Source: JALYJG01 sp033763555 (GTDB lineage Bacteria; Pseudomonadota; Alphaproteobacteria; UBA9219). Taken from it: a stretch of 64,000 nt of DNA. The DNA lies in the NCBI GenBank assembly GCA_033763555.1, contig JANRKK010000043.1, forward strand, positions 62,001 to 126,000, given 5' to 3'. Each line of letters begins with the position of its first letter. Position 1 is the first letter of the stretch. The notes below the pieces were generated by a model. The model was not told the DNA's origin. It did not search any database and worked only from the letters and a program-made list of their open reading frames with translations. The position numbers and the translations under genes are program-made. Of the stretch, positions 16,887-27,141 are shown in pieces.

Positions 16887-17537
16887 ATGCAAAATCGCCG
16901 TCACCGCCGGGGCTTTACCCTTGTCGAGCTTTCCATCGTTCTCGTGATCATCGGGCTGATCATCGGCGGCGTTCTGACCGGGCAGCAGATTATCCAGAAT
17001 GCGCGGGTGACCAACGCGCTGAACACCATCCAAGCCTATCAGGCACAGTTTCAAACCTATGTGCAAAATTACGGCGCGCTACCGGGGGATGACTCCAACG
17101 CCGCGACGCGCTTTTCCGGTGTTGTTCCACCTTCGCCCATCGGTAATGGCGACGGCACGTTGCAAGGCGCTTTCGATTCCGCCAATCCCAATGACGAAAG
17201 CCGTCTGGTCTGGATGGATATGCGCGCAGCGGGTCTGGTGAAAAATCAAGTGGGAACAGGCAATTCCACAGCTGTGCAGCCGCCCAATCCCTTCAACGGC
17301 GTTTACGGCTTTCAGAACGGTGCATTCAGCAGCGCTTTCACAACCGCCGTTTTGTGCCTGAACAATGTTCCCGCCGCGGCAGCGCAGGCGATCGACTCCC
17401 GCCTTGATGACGGCACCAGCAATCTCGGCTCCATCCAGTCGATGGCAGGCACAGGCACGACAGGTGAAGCCATCAACGGTACCATCGCCGTGAATTATGG
17501 CACCGCCCAGACCTATACGATGTGCATAAGGATGTAA
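16887..17537 (+). CDS. type IV pilin-like protein (major pseudopilin candidate)
   Basis: A 216-residue prepilin has a class III signal. The basic leader MQNRRHRRG is cut before FTLVELSIVLVIIGLIIGG, with the conserved Glu at +5. The rest of the hydrophobic helix and a globular domain follow (YGALPGDDSNAATRF, later a Gly/Asn-rich region). A strong AGGAG lies just before the ATG. It is the smaller of two pilins in the operon and so the likelier main subunit. Two Cys residues in the C-terminal half could form a disulfide. Confidence 0.88.
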   Translation: MQNRRHRRGFTLVELSIVLVIIGLIIGGVLTGQQIIQNARVTNALNTIQAYQAQFQTYVQNYGALPGDDSNAATRFSGVVPPSPIGNGDGTLQGAFDSANPNDESRLVWMDMRAAGLVKNQVGTGNSTAVQPPNPFNGVYGFQNGAFSSAFTTAVLCLNNVPAAAAQAIDSRLDDGTSNLGSIQSMAGTGTTGEAINGTIAVNYGTAQTYTMCIRM

Positions 17538-17541
17538 GGCG

Positions 17542-18519
17542 ATGACGGGAGGCTGGAACCAGCTGCCGCATGCAACCTATCGGCGTTTGGAATCCGGCTT
17601 CACCCTTATCGAAATGGCGGTGGTCGTCATTGTCATCGGCCTGATTATCCTGACGGTCTTTCCCGCCCTCAACGCCGCCCGCACCAGCAGCCAGCGCAGC
17701 ATGACACAAGCCAACCTCCAATCACTGATGCAAGCCACCGCAGCCTATGTGCAAGCCAATGGCTGCCTGCCCTGCCCGGCGCTTGCAAGCGCCTATGGCG
17801 ACAGTTTTGGCCGCGTGGGAACTGCCGCTGTGGACGCCCCTTCAGCTCCCGCTTGTGGCGCTTGCGTGAAAGACTTGGTCAACGAACTCACGAATGAGGG
17901 CATAGCGCCTTTCAAATCGCTTGGTCTTGCATCAAACGTCGCGCGCGATGGATGGGGACACTGGATCACCATGCGCGTCGACCCGGCACTGACAGCAAAC
18001 TTCGGCGTTGTACCACCGACAAAGCCCATTGCTTGCAGCTGTTCCCTCTCCAACGGCTCCTGCACGGTGGGAACAACGCCACCGATCACAACGCCGACAA
18101 CATGCGGATGTTCCCTCGTGAATGGCATATGCACGCCCCTCGCAGCGGGCTACAGCCAGCAAGGCTTATGCGCGGCAAACTTGCCCACAGCCGACCGTAT
18201 TCGCGTGCGTGTGCCGCCGAGCGAAGAACCTCAGTTCGCAGCAGTTATTTTCGTTAGCCACGGCGTCAGTGGCTACGGCTCTTTCTCGGCCAATAGTTTT
18301 TTCAATCTTAATAATGGCTCGCGTTTGCCTAACCCGCGTGCGCAATCGTGTGAAGCTTCCAGCGGCTACGGCACCTGCAATTCCAATGGCGATGTTCATT
18401 TTGTCGATGCACCGAGCGTCGCAACCGGGCTCGACCCTTACGACAACATCCTCGCCTTCGCCGGGCGTGATGCACTGGTCAGCATGACGGGCCAGGGCAG
18501 CTGCCAGACAACATGGTGA
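17542..18519 (+). CDS. large cysteine-rich minor pseudopilin
   Basis: This 325-residue prepilin has a signal cut before FTLIEMAVVVIVIGLIIL (Glu at +5). The globular part is unusually large and Cys-rich. NGCLPCPA and CGAC occur early, followed by two tandem 11-residue copies of C-x-C-S-L-x-N-G-x-C-T (residues 165-175 and 188-198) separated by a Thr/Pro linker. The C-terminal domain (PQFAAVIFVSHGVSGYG, then DNILAFAGRDALVSM) resembles a class of pilin-like proteins seen in alphaproteobacteria. Its size suggests a tip or adhesin role. It follows the first pilin by 4 bp and overlaps the ATPase gene by 7 bp. Confidence 0.82.
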   Translation: MTGGWNQLPHATYRRLESGFTLIEMAVVVIVIGLIILTVFPALNAARTSSQRSMTQANLQSLMQATAAYVQANGCLPCPALASAYGDSFGRVGTAAVDAPSAPACGACVKDLVNELTNEGIAPFKSLGLASNVARDGWGHWITMRVDPALTANFGVVPPTKPIACSCSLSNGSCTVGTTPPITTPTTCGCSLVNGICTPLAAGYSQQGLCAANLPTADRIRVRVPPSEEPQFAAVIFVSHGVSGYGSFSANSFFNLNNGSRLPNPRAQSCEASSGYGTCNSNGDVHFVDAPSVATGLDPYDNILAFAGRDALVSMTGQGSCQTTW

Positions 18520-20300
18520 CACCTATGGCACAAATCCTTCCCTTTCCTGACGACACACCGCAACGCCCTTTGCGTGTTGGCGAAAAGCTCCTGCAATCCA
18601 ACAGCATTACGCCTGACCAGTTGCAGATCGCGCTGCATGAACAGCGGCGCACGGGAAGGCTGCTCGGCACCATTCTTGTCCAGCTTGGCTTTCTTGAGGA
18701 AGACAATCTTGCCGCCGTCCTTGCCGAACGTACGGGCCTGCGCAGCATCGATTTGAAAAACAAAAATACTGATCCTGCCCTGATGCAAAAATTACCGAAA
18801 GCCGTGGCGCAACGCTGCCGTGCCGTTCCTGTGAGTCTCAATGCCACGGCGCTGGAGATTGCCATGGCCGACCCTTACGACGTCGTAGCGATGGACGAGA
18901 TCCGCCGCTATTTTCCGCGCTCCATCGATATTATTCCTCTGGTCGCTGCTGCAACCGATATCGCCGAAGCTATTGAACATTATGGCTGCTTCACCACATC
19001 GCTCGACGGCATTCTGAACGAGCTTGAAACAGGTGGTGCGGATACGCCCGATACCGGAAGCTGGCAACACCCGGTTGTGCGGCTGGTTGACACGATTATT
19101 TTCGATGCCGTGAAGCGTGGTGCATCCGATATTCATCTGGAGCCGGAAAGCAGCTTTGTTCGCCTGCGCTATCGCATCGACGGCGTGATGCAGCAAATCC
19201 GCGCCCTGCACCGCGAGCATTGGCCGGAGCTTTCCCACCGCCTGAAAATCATGGCCGGGATGAACATCGCCGATACGCGCAGCCTGCAGGACGGGCGTTT
19301 CCGCATGCAGGCAGGCGGCGCGGATATCGATTTCCGCATGGCTGTGATGCCCACGGCGCAGGGTGAGAATATCGTTATCCGCATTCTCGACCATCGCTGC
19401 GCCTTGCTGTCGCTGGAAAAGCTTGGCTTTCACGGCTCGTCGCTGGCGCAACTTGATCTTATGCTCGAGCGGCCCGAAGGCATCATCCTTGTGACGGGCC
19501 CTACGGGATGTGGAAAAACCACGTCGCTTTACGCCATGTTACGCAAAATCAGCAGCGTGGATGTCAACATCATGACGCTGGAAGAACCTGTTGAATACCA
19601 GTTCAACCTCATCCGCCAGACGGCCGTGCAGGAAGAACATGGACTTGGTTTCGCCGAAGGCGTACGCGGCATTTTGCGGCAAGACCCGGATATTATTTTT
19701 ATCGGCGAAGTGCGCGATGCGGACACGGCGCAAATGGCCCTGCGCGCCGCCATGACTGGGCATCAGGTTTTCTCTACCCTGCATTGCAACGATGCACTCG
19801 GCGCACTGCCGCGCCTTGTCGATCTTGGCTTACATCCGCGCATGATGGCTGGACATATCAGTGGCATCGTCGCCCAACGGCTGGCACGCAAATTATGCAC
19901 ACAATGCATAATCATGCGGCCCGCCACCGAGGATGAACGCCGCATCCTGCGCTGCGACGAAGCTGTTCCCTATCCACTGGCCCAGGCAGTGGGTTTCGCC
20001 GAAGCGCAAAGCCCCTATCTCGCTCCAGTTTCACAGGCGCTCATGATCGGCGAAGCCGTGGGCTGCGAAGCCTGCAACAAAACAGGCTATCGCGGGCGCG
20101 TGGCCGTGGCCGAAGTGCTGCGCGTAACACCTCAGCTGGACGAACTTGTCGCCGCCGACCAGCCACGTTCGGCCCTGCGCAAACAGGCCAGCGCCGAAGG
20201 CTTCCGCTCGATGATTGATGACGGCATCGGTAAAGTCCTGGCGGGTGAAATCAGCCTCGACAGCTTGCGTCGCGCAGTTGATATGACGAGGCCCGAATAA
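18513..20300 (+). CDS. GspE/PilB-family assembly ATPase
   Basis: This hexameric ATPase powers pilin polymerisation. The N-terminal GspE-N domain (VGEKLLQSNSITPDQLQIALHEQ) is followed by the motor. The Walker A GPTGCGKTT is at about residue 329, an Asp box and Walker B-like segment DPDIIFIGEVRD follows, and a His box region (GHQVFSTLHCNDA) comes next. The zinc-binding tetracysteine is present as CTQC and CEAC. The start at 18513 overlaps the upstream gene; ATG 18525 is an alternative. No retraction ATPase (PilT) is adjacent. Stop and next start overlap as TAATG. Confidence 0.92.
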   Translation: MVTPMAQILPFPDDTPQRPLRVGEKLLQSNSITPDQLQIALHEQRRTGRLLGTILVQLGFLEEDNLAAVLAERTGLRSIDLKNKNTDPALMQKLPKAVAQRCRAVPVSLNATALEIAMADPYDVVAMDEIRRYFPRSIDIIPLVAAATDIAEAIEHYGCFTTSLDGILNELETGGADTPDTGSWQHPVVRLVDTIIFDAVKRGASDIHLEPESSFVRLRYRIDGVMQQIRALHREHWPELSHRLKIMAGMNIADTRSLQDGRFRMQAGGADIDFRMAVMPTAQGENIVIRILDHRCALLSLEKLGFHGSSLAQLDLMLERPEGIILVTGPTGCGKTTSLYAMLRKISSVDVNIMTLEEPVEYQFNLIRQTAVQEEHGLGFAEGVRGILRQDPDIIFIGEVRDADTAQMALRAAMTGHQVFSTLHCNDALGALPRLVDLGLHPRMMAGHISGIVAQRLARKLCTQCIIMRPATEDERRILRCDEAVPYPLAQAVGFAEAQSPYLAPVSQALMIGEAVGCEACNKTGYRGRVAVAEVLRVTPQLDELVAADQPRSALRKQASAEGFRSMIDDGIGKVLAGEISLDSLRRAVDMTRPE

Positions 20301-21499
20301 TGCCCGCCTACAGCTACCGTGCCGTCCACGCCTCAGGCCGTATCGCGCGGGGACGCATTGCGGCAGCGAATGAGTATGAATTGGCGCACAGCCTCGGCGC
20401 ATCGGGGCTGGAGCTGATCGTCGCGCAGGAACAGAAGGAAAGCCCCGTCCGCCTGCGCTGGCCACGCCGCGTAGCGCCGCGCGCCGTGGAAATTTTCTGC
20501 TCGCAGATGGCCGATCTTCTCAAAGCAGGCGTACCTTTCGTCGATAGTTTGCGTGAAACCGCAACGGCGGCGGAATCCGGCCCAATGCGCGATGCGTTGA
20601 CCGACATCACCCGCGCCATCAATCACGGCAGTCGCATTGCTCACGCCTTTGCCTGCCACGGGCGGCTGTTTCCATCTGTTTTTATTTCCATTCTCGCGGC
20701 GGGGGAAGCCACAGGCGACCTTGCCCGCACCTTCGGCCATCTGACACGCTATGCGGCAACGCAGGCGCGCACCCGCGACCGGATGCACCGGGCGCTGCGC
20801 TATCCCCTGTTCCTCATCGCTGTCGTGTTTGCGGTGGTGGGCTTTATGATGACGCTGGTCGTGCCGCAGGTTATCCAGTTTCTCAACTCCATCGACAGCG
20901 AACTCCCCGTCATGACGCGCTTGCTGATCGCCGTGTCCGATATTTTTGCCGCTACATGGTGGCTGATGGCGGCAGGATTTTTCGGCGTGATCGCGCTGCT
21001 GGGCCTGTTGCGGCAAAGCTCATCCCGCGCCACGCAAATCATCGACGGTATCGCGCTCCGGCTGCCGCTGGCGGGCCCGGTTCTGCAGAAACAGGCGCTC
21101 AGCCGCTTCATGCACAGTTTTTCCATTTTGTTCGCGAGCGGTGTCGGCATTCTCGGCAGCCTGCGCAGCGCGCGCCCGACGCTCGGCAATCATGCAATGG
21201 AAACGGCGCTGGAAGAAGCCGAACGGTGTGTGGTTGCGGGACAGTCCCTCTCCCAGGCGATGGCGGATGTTCTGCCTTCTTTCGCGCAGCGTATCATCCG
21301 CATTGGCGAACAGAGCGGCGCGCTAGGCAAGAACCTGAACGATATCGCTGAAATTTACGACCGCGAAGCAGCCGAAGTGACCGACCGCATGATCGGCGCG
21401 CTGGAACCCACGCTAACCATCCTCATCGGTGGGCTGCTGGCATGGATCGTCATGGCCGTCCTCGGGCCAATTTATGGCTCTCTGGGGAAGATTGTTTAA
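20300..21499 (+). CDS. GspF/PilC-family inner-membrane platform protein
   Basis: The 399-residue protein has the duplicated GspF layout. The first cytoplasmic domain runs to about residue 165 (EIFCSQMADLLKAGVPFVDSL), with transmembrane segments near 170-195 and 215-240. The second cytoplasmic copy (LSRFMHSFSILFASGVGILGSL) is followed by a final hydrophobic helix (LTILIGGLLAWIVMAVLG). It anchors the ATPase under the pilus. It ends the operon and overlaps the convergent hypothetical gene by 4 bp. PilM/N/O/P and a prepilin peptidase are not in the window. Confidence 0.93.
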   Translation: MPAYSYRAVHASGRIARGRIAAANEYELAHSLGASGLELIVAQEQKESPVRLRWPRRVAPRAVEIFCSQMADLLKAGVPFVDSLRETATAAESGPMRDALTDITRAINHGSRIAHAFACHGRLFPSVFISILAAGEATGDLARTFGHLTRYAATQARTRDRMHRALRYPLFLIAVVFAVVGFMMTLVVPQVIQFLNSIDSELPVMTRLLIAVSDIFAATWWLMAAGFFGVIALLGLLRQSSSRATQIIDGIALRLPLAGPVLQKQALSRFMHSFSILFASGVGILGSLRSARPTLGNHAMETALEEAERCVVAGQSLSQAMADVLPSFAQRIIRIGEQSGALGKNLNDIAEIYDREAAEVTDRMIGALEPTLTILIGGLLAWIVMAVLGPIYGSLGKIV

Positions 21500-21855
21500 G
21501 GGTTTGAAACGATCAAACGAAGCTGAGGCCGATGCTGTCTGACAGCGCTGGCTGGCGTGGATGTGATTGCTGCTTCTCTCAATGCAGACAATTTTGGAAT
21601 AACATTATTCAAAATAACACTGGCTGCCATACCTAACATACTGGCGGGTTCATCACGCAGAACTTCTTGGGCAACACTCTCTGCGGCACCTGGATTTATA
21701 AGGGCTAGATCCGCTACCAATCCCTTCCACTCCAAAGCAGCACCCAATTCACCCTCAGTCCCCGCATTGGTTTCTACTTGACCTAATGCCGCCTGAATTT
21801 GTTCTCTGAGGTCCGCCTCAACTCTTGCTTGAACTCTTGCTTGAATATCTTTCAT
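21496..21855 (-). CDS. hypothetical protein
   Basis: A 119-residue frame of unknown function. The N-terminus has a Gln/Arg/Glu-rich amphipathic helix with a small repeat (QARVQARVEADLREQIQAAL), the middle is Ala/Leu-rich, and the C-terminus is polar. No signal or membrane segment is evident. It is convergent with the pilus platform gene and lies downstream of clpB on the same strand, 108 bp apart. I recognise no family. Confidence 0.5.
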   Translation of the reverse strand: MKDIQARVQARVEADLREQIQAALGQVETNAGTEGELGAALEWKGLVADLALINPGAAESVAQEVLRDEPASMLGMAASVILNNVIPKLSALREAAITSTPASAVRQHRPQLRLIVSNP

Positions 21856-21963
21856 CGATAAAGCCCTTCTGCTGCCTGCTTTTTCTGCATCTTAATATAA
21901 AGAAACGGGCCAACCTGAGTCCACCCGCTTTTCATTTTCACGGATGGTTAATGGTGTATCTGC

Positions 21964-24558
<2,595 letters not shown>

Positions 24559-24596
24559 GACAAAACCCGCACTGGCCCTAGAGTGGCCTCCTTAAA

Positions 24597-24624
24597 ATGT
24601 AGGGTTTCAGGAGCGAATTGCAAG
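24597..24624 (-). promoter_or_regulatory. sigma32-like heat-shock promoter of clpB
   Basis: Reading leftward, CTTGCAA (24618-24624) is followed after 13 bp by CCCTACAT (24597-24604). This fits the heat-shock pattern CTTGAAA, 11-16 bp, CCCCATNT. It lies 39 bp before the clpB ATG and resembles the groES promoter in this window. Confidence 0.6.
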
Positions 24625-24637
24625 CACCCCAGATGAA

Positions 24638-24664
24638 TAAAAAACCCGCTAAAAGCGGGTTTTT
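24638..24664 (-). terminator. intrinsic terminator after the small unknown gene upstream of clpB
   Basis: A stem of nine pairs (AAAACCCGC with GCGGGTTTT, five-base loop) lies just past the stop of the gene ending at 24671. It is followed by a T-run on the minus strand. It separates that gene from clpB. Confidence 0.8.
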
Positions 24665-24670
24665 AAAGGG

Positions 24671-25267
24671 CTAGCGCGGCGCTTTGCCGCATTCCAGTCT
24701 GACACAGGACTTTTGCGATGGCCTGCCCGGCTTTTTGCTCACAATGTACAAGAAGCGTTCTATGCCTTTATTCTCTGGGCCCACTTCAGCTCCGACGTGC
24801 GGATCAAGAAGCCGACTCGCATAAGACTGAAAAGCCTCTTTCTCGGATCGGCCTTCTCCATACAACCGCTCGCCCCAGAATATATTTTTACCACTATAGT
24901 CAAACTGACCACGACAACCGCGCCAGATGCACCCGGCCTCCACAACATGAACGGTCGATGGCCGGGTTCCTCTATGCAGACTCAGGCCAACAGTCTGAGC
25001 AGCCCCGATGATTACATTTTGCAGCGTATGCGTGATGGGACGGACGAAATCTGATAAAGGACCTAATTTTGCAATAGCCGAAGAAATTTCACTAACTTCT
25101 CCAGCTTCCTTGTGGCGTGTAACAACAAGCTCATCCAGCGACACCGCCAGACGCCCAAGCAATTTTTCGACGTCGGCGCGTGTGGTGTGATTTTGCAAAG
25201 CATCATACTGTCTGTAGGGAAGATGGACAGTTATAAGCTTTATGTCATCGTTGAAATCCAAAACCAA
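24671..25267 (-). CDS. hypothetical protein, paralogue of the 25319-25657 product
   Basis: This is a protein of up to 198 residues, of unknown function. The start is uncertain: TTG 25267 abuts a GGGAG, while TTG 25261 is better spaced. The C-terminal half shares a pattern with the neighbouring gene: C-x4-C, then about 23 residues, then S-x-x-EA-x6-RLL-x-P. In this copy the block reads CIWRGC and later SEKEAFQSYASRLLDP. The first 100 residues are helical with no obvious motif. A terminator follows. No secretion signal is seen. Confidence 0.6.
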   Translation of the reverse strand: MVLDFNDDIKLITVHLPYRQYDALQNHTTRADVEKLLGRLAVSLDELVVTRHKEAGEVSEISSAIAKLGPLSDFVRPITHTLQNVIIGAAQTVGLSLHRGTRPSTVHVVEAGCIWRGCRGQFDYSGKNIFWGERLYGEGRSEKEAFQSYASRLLDPHVGAEVGPENKGIERFLYIVSKKPGRPSQKSCVRLECGKAPR

Positions 25268-25318
25268 CTCCCTAAATCTCAGCTTGGCCTAAAAACCTGA
25301 ATATAAGTATGTGAATAT

Positions 25319-25657
25319 CTACCTTGCAGTAACAACCAGGCAAACATCTTCCAGTTTAGAATATGAGCAGGAAGTCAGATTTATTTCAGGCGACAGCAAC
25401 CTGTCTAGCAAATCACCACAAGCTTCCTCGTAGCTGTCTCCACGCCCTATGATCGTACCTTCAAGAACCATCCCAATTCCGACTTGCACATCGCAAACCT
25501 GAACTGCGCACGCATGAAATCCCGATAGAGCGTTGGTGGTCTCAGGCTTTCCCTTAGAACCAATGGCCCTTAACAAATCATTCAATGTGGCCGTTGTCCC
25601 CTGTTTATTCCTCAATGTCTCATAGGTGTTGGCAAGTATGCGCCTATCCGCAACCAT
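25319..25657 (-). CDS. hypothetical protein, paralogue of the 24671-25267 product
   Basis: This 112-residue protein of unknown function starts at ATG 25657, with AAGGA seven bases upstream; the frame opens at TTG 25672. It contains C-x4-C (CAVQVC) and, 20 residues later, SYEEACGDLLDRLLSP, aligning with the same block in the next gene downstream. The N-terminus (RRILANTYETLRNKQGTTATLNDLLRAI) differs. It lies 51 bp upstream of its paralogue in the same orientation. The 124-bp stretch between it and gtrA shows nothing I can name. Confidence 0.58.
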   Translation of the reverse strand: MVADRRILANTYETLRNKQGTTATLNDLLRAIGSKGKPETTNALSGFHACAVQVCDVQVGIGMVLEGTIIGRGDSYEEACGDLLDRLLSPEINLTSCSYSKLEDVCLVVTAR

Positions 25658-25781
25658 AACTCTTTCCTTCAATTATTTTTCCTGAGATTTCTCTTAACTC
25701 AACACGAGTATTGTAAGCCAAAAAAAGTGGCGGTGCGAGATTAATTTATGAACATGGTTAATGCGTCGGTAAAACCACAAC

Positions 25782-26195
25782 TCATCGGAATACAACCCGC
25801 CGTGCGGCGAAAAAGTTAAAGAACATTCCGGCGATGGAGCCTGCTGCAACGCCCAGCGCCGGGTAATCGCGCACCAGGGCGAACAGCGTGATCAGCACCG
25901 CATAAGTACCGTAATTCAGGATAAACCCGCCAATGCAGGCGACCACAAACTTGGCCCATTGCTTGTGCGCGGGGCCTTTGCCCTGCCCGCGAAATGTGAA
26001 CAGGCGGTTGCACATCCATGTGACCGTCACCGCCACCATGAAAGACACCAGCCGCCCGGCATAAGGCCCCATGCCGAATTCCCACATGCACAGTTTCAGC
26101 ACGCCGACATCGACGACAAAACCGATAACGCCGACAATCCCGAATTTGATGAACTGGATAAAAAGCGCGCGATGCCTCGCGGCAAGCTTCTTCAT
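25782..26195 (-). CDS. GtrA family membrane protein
   Basis: This 137-residue GtrA-like protein has four predicted transmembrane helices (FGIVGVIGFVVDVGVLKL; LVSFMVAVTVTWMCNRLFTF; FVVACIGGFILNYGTYAVLI; GVAAGSIAGMFFNFFAARRVVF). The conserved FNF...R..VF end is present. GtrA proteins are thought to flip polyprenyl-linked sugars for surface glycan modification. Its start overlaps the stop of the GT2 gene (ATGA), so the two are coupled. Confidence 0.9.
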   Translation of the reverse strand: MKKLAARHRALFIQFIKFGIVGVIGFVVDVGVLKLCMWEFGMGPYAGRLVSFMVAVTVTWMCNRLFTFRGQGKGPAHKQWAKFVVACIGGFILNYGTYAVLITLFALVRDYPALGVAAGSIAGMFFNFFAARRVVFR

Positions 26196-27139
26196 TGCGG
26201 CGGCTCGCCCGCCGGGCCCGCGTTGGGCGCGGGAATATTTAAGTAACGCATGCGTTTCATCTCACGCCGCCCGCGCGTCACAGTGTCCAGCACCAACCCG
26301 CAGGTGAGGCTAAGGAACGCGACGATCACCATGCCCATCGACAACATGGCCGTCGGCAAGCGGGGGACGAGGCCCGTCTTGGCATATTCAATCAAGATCG
26401 GCGTGATCAACGCACCTGCGAATACGGCAAAAAACACCGACAGCAGCGAGAAAAACTGCATCGGTCTTTCTTCCTTCACCAGCACGATAATCGTCCATAG
26501 AATCCGGAACCCGTCGCGGAAAGTGCTCAGCTTGCTGATTGAGCCCTCGGGACGATCTTTGTAGGGCGTGGCGATTTCAGCAATTGGCATGCGCAGCTCC
26601 AGCGCATGTACCGTCAGTTCGGTTTCAGTTTCAAAGCCGACGGAAAGCGCCGGGAAAGACTTCACATAGCGCCGCGACATCACCCGCAAACCGGACAGCA
26701 TATCAGTGATGCGGTTGCCGAAAATCCACGCCACCATATGCGTCAGCATCCAGTTGCCGAAGCGATGACCGGGGCGGTAGGCCTTTTCAATATTCGTCAC
26801 GCGCGCGCCATTCACCATATCCAACGGCCCGTCCTGCAACGCCTTGATCATTTTTGGCACCGAGGCAGCATCATAGGTATCGTCGCCATCGATAAGCACA
26901 TACACATCGGCTTCGATATCGGCGAACATGCGCCGGACAACATTGCCTTTGCCTTGCAACGGCTCCGTTCGCACGATGGCCCCGGCGGCACGCGCTACTT
27001 CAACCGTGCGGTCGCGCGAATTATTGTCATAGACGTAAATTTTCGCCTGCGGCAGAACGCGGCGAAAATCCGCCACAACCTTGGGAATGGCGGTTTCTTC
27101 GTTATAGCAGGGAATAAGAATGGCGATGCTGTCGGACAT
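26192..27139 (-). CDS. family 2 glycosyltransferase, membrane-anchored (DPM/GtrB-like)
   Basis: The N-terminal GT-A domain has ILIPCYNEETAIPKVV, the nucleotide-sugar motif LIDGDDTYD and a later block ITDMLSGLRVMSRRY. Two C-terminal transmembrane segments follow (FFSLLSVFFAVFAGALITP and MLSMGMVIVAFLSLTCGLVL). This architecture is that of polyprenyl-phosphate hexose synthases such as GtrB or dolichyl-phosphate mannose synthase. The start at 27139 removes 11 unrelated residues of open frame and lies 2 bp after the upstream gene. The product is probably a lipid-linked sugar used by the GT-C-like neighbour. Confidence 0.88.
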   Translation of the reverse strand: MSDSIAILIPCYNEETAIPKVVADFRRVLPQAKIYVYDNNSRDRTVEVARAAGAIVRTEPLQGKGNVVRRMFADIEADVYVLIDGDDTYDAASVPKMIKALQDGPLDMVNGARVTNIEKAYRPGHRFGNWMLTHMVAWIFGNRITDMLSGLRVMSRRYVKSFPALSVGFETETELTVHALELRMPIAEIATPYKDRPEGSISKLSTFRDGFRILWTIIVLVKEERPMQFFSLLSVFFAVFAGALITPILIEYAKTGLVPRLPTAMLSMGMVIVAFLSLTCGLVLDTVTRGRREMKRMRYLNIPAPNAGPAGEPPQ

Positions 27140-27141
27140 GA

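Noticed and set aside
16095..17066. Antisense open frame across the secretin and pilin genes
   Set aside because: The translation is His/Gly/Arg-rich with no domain, and the plus-strand genes are clear.
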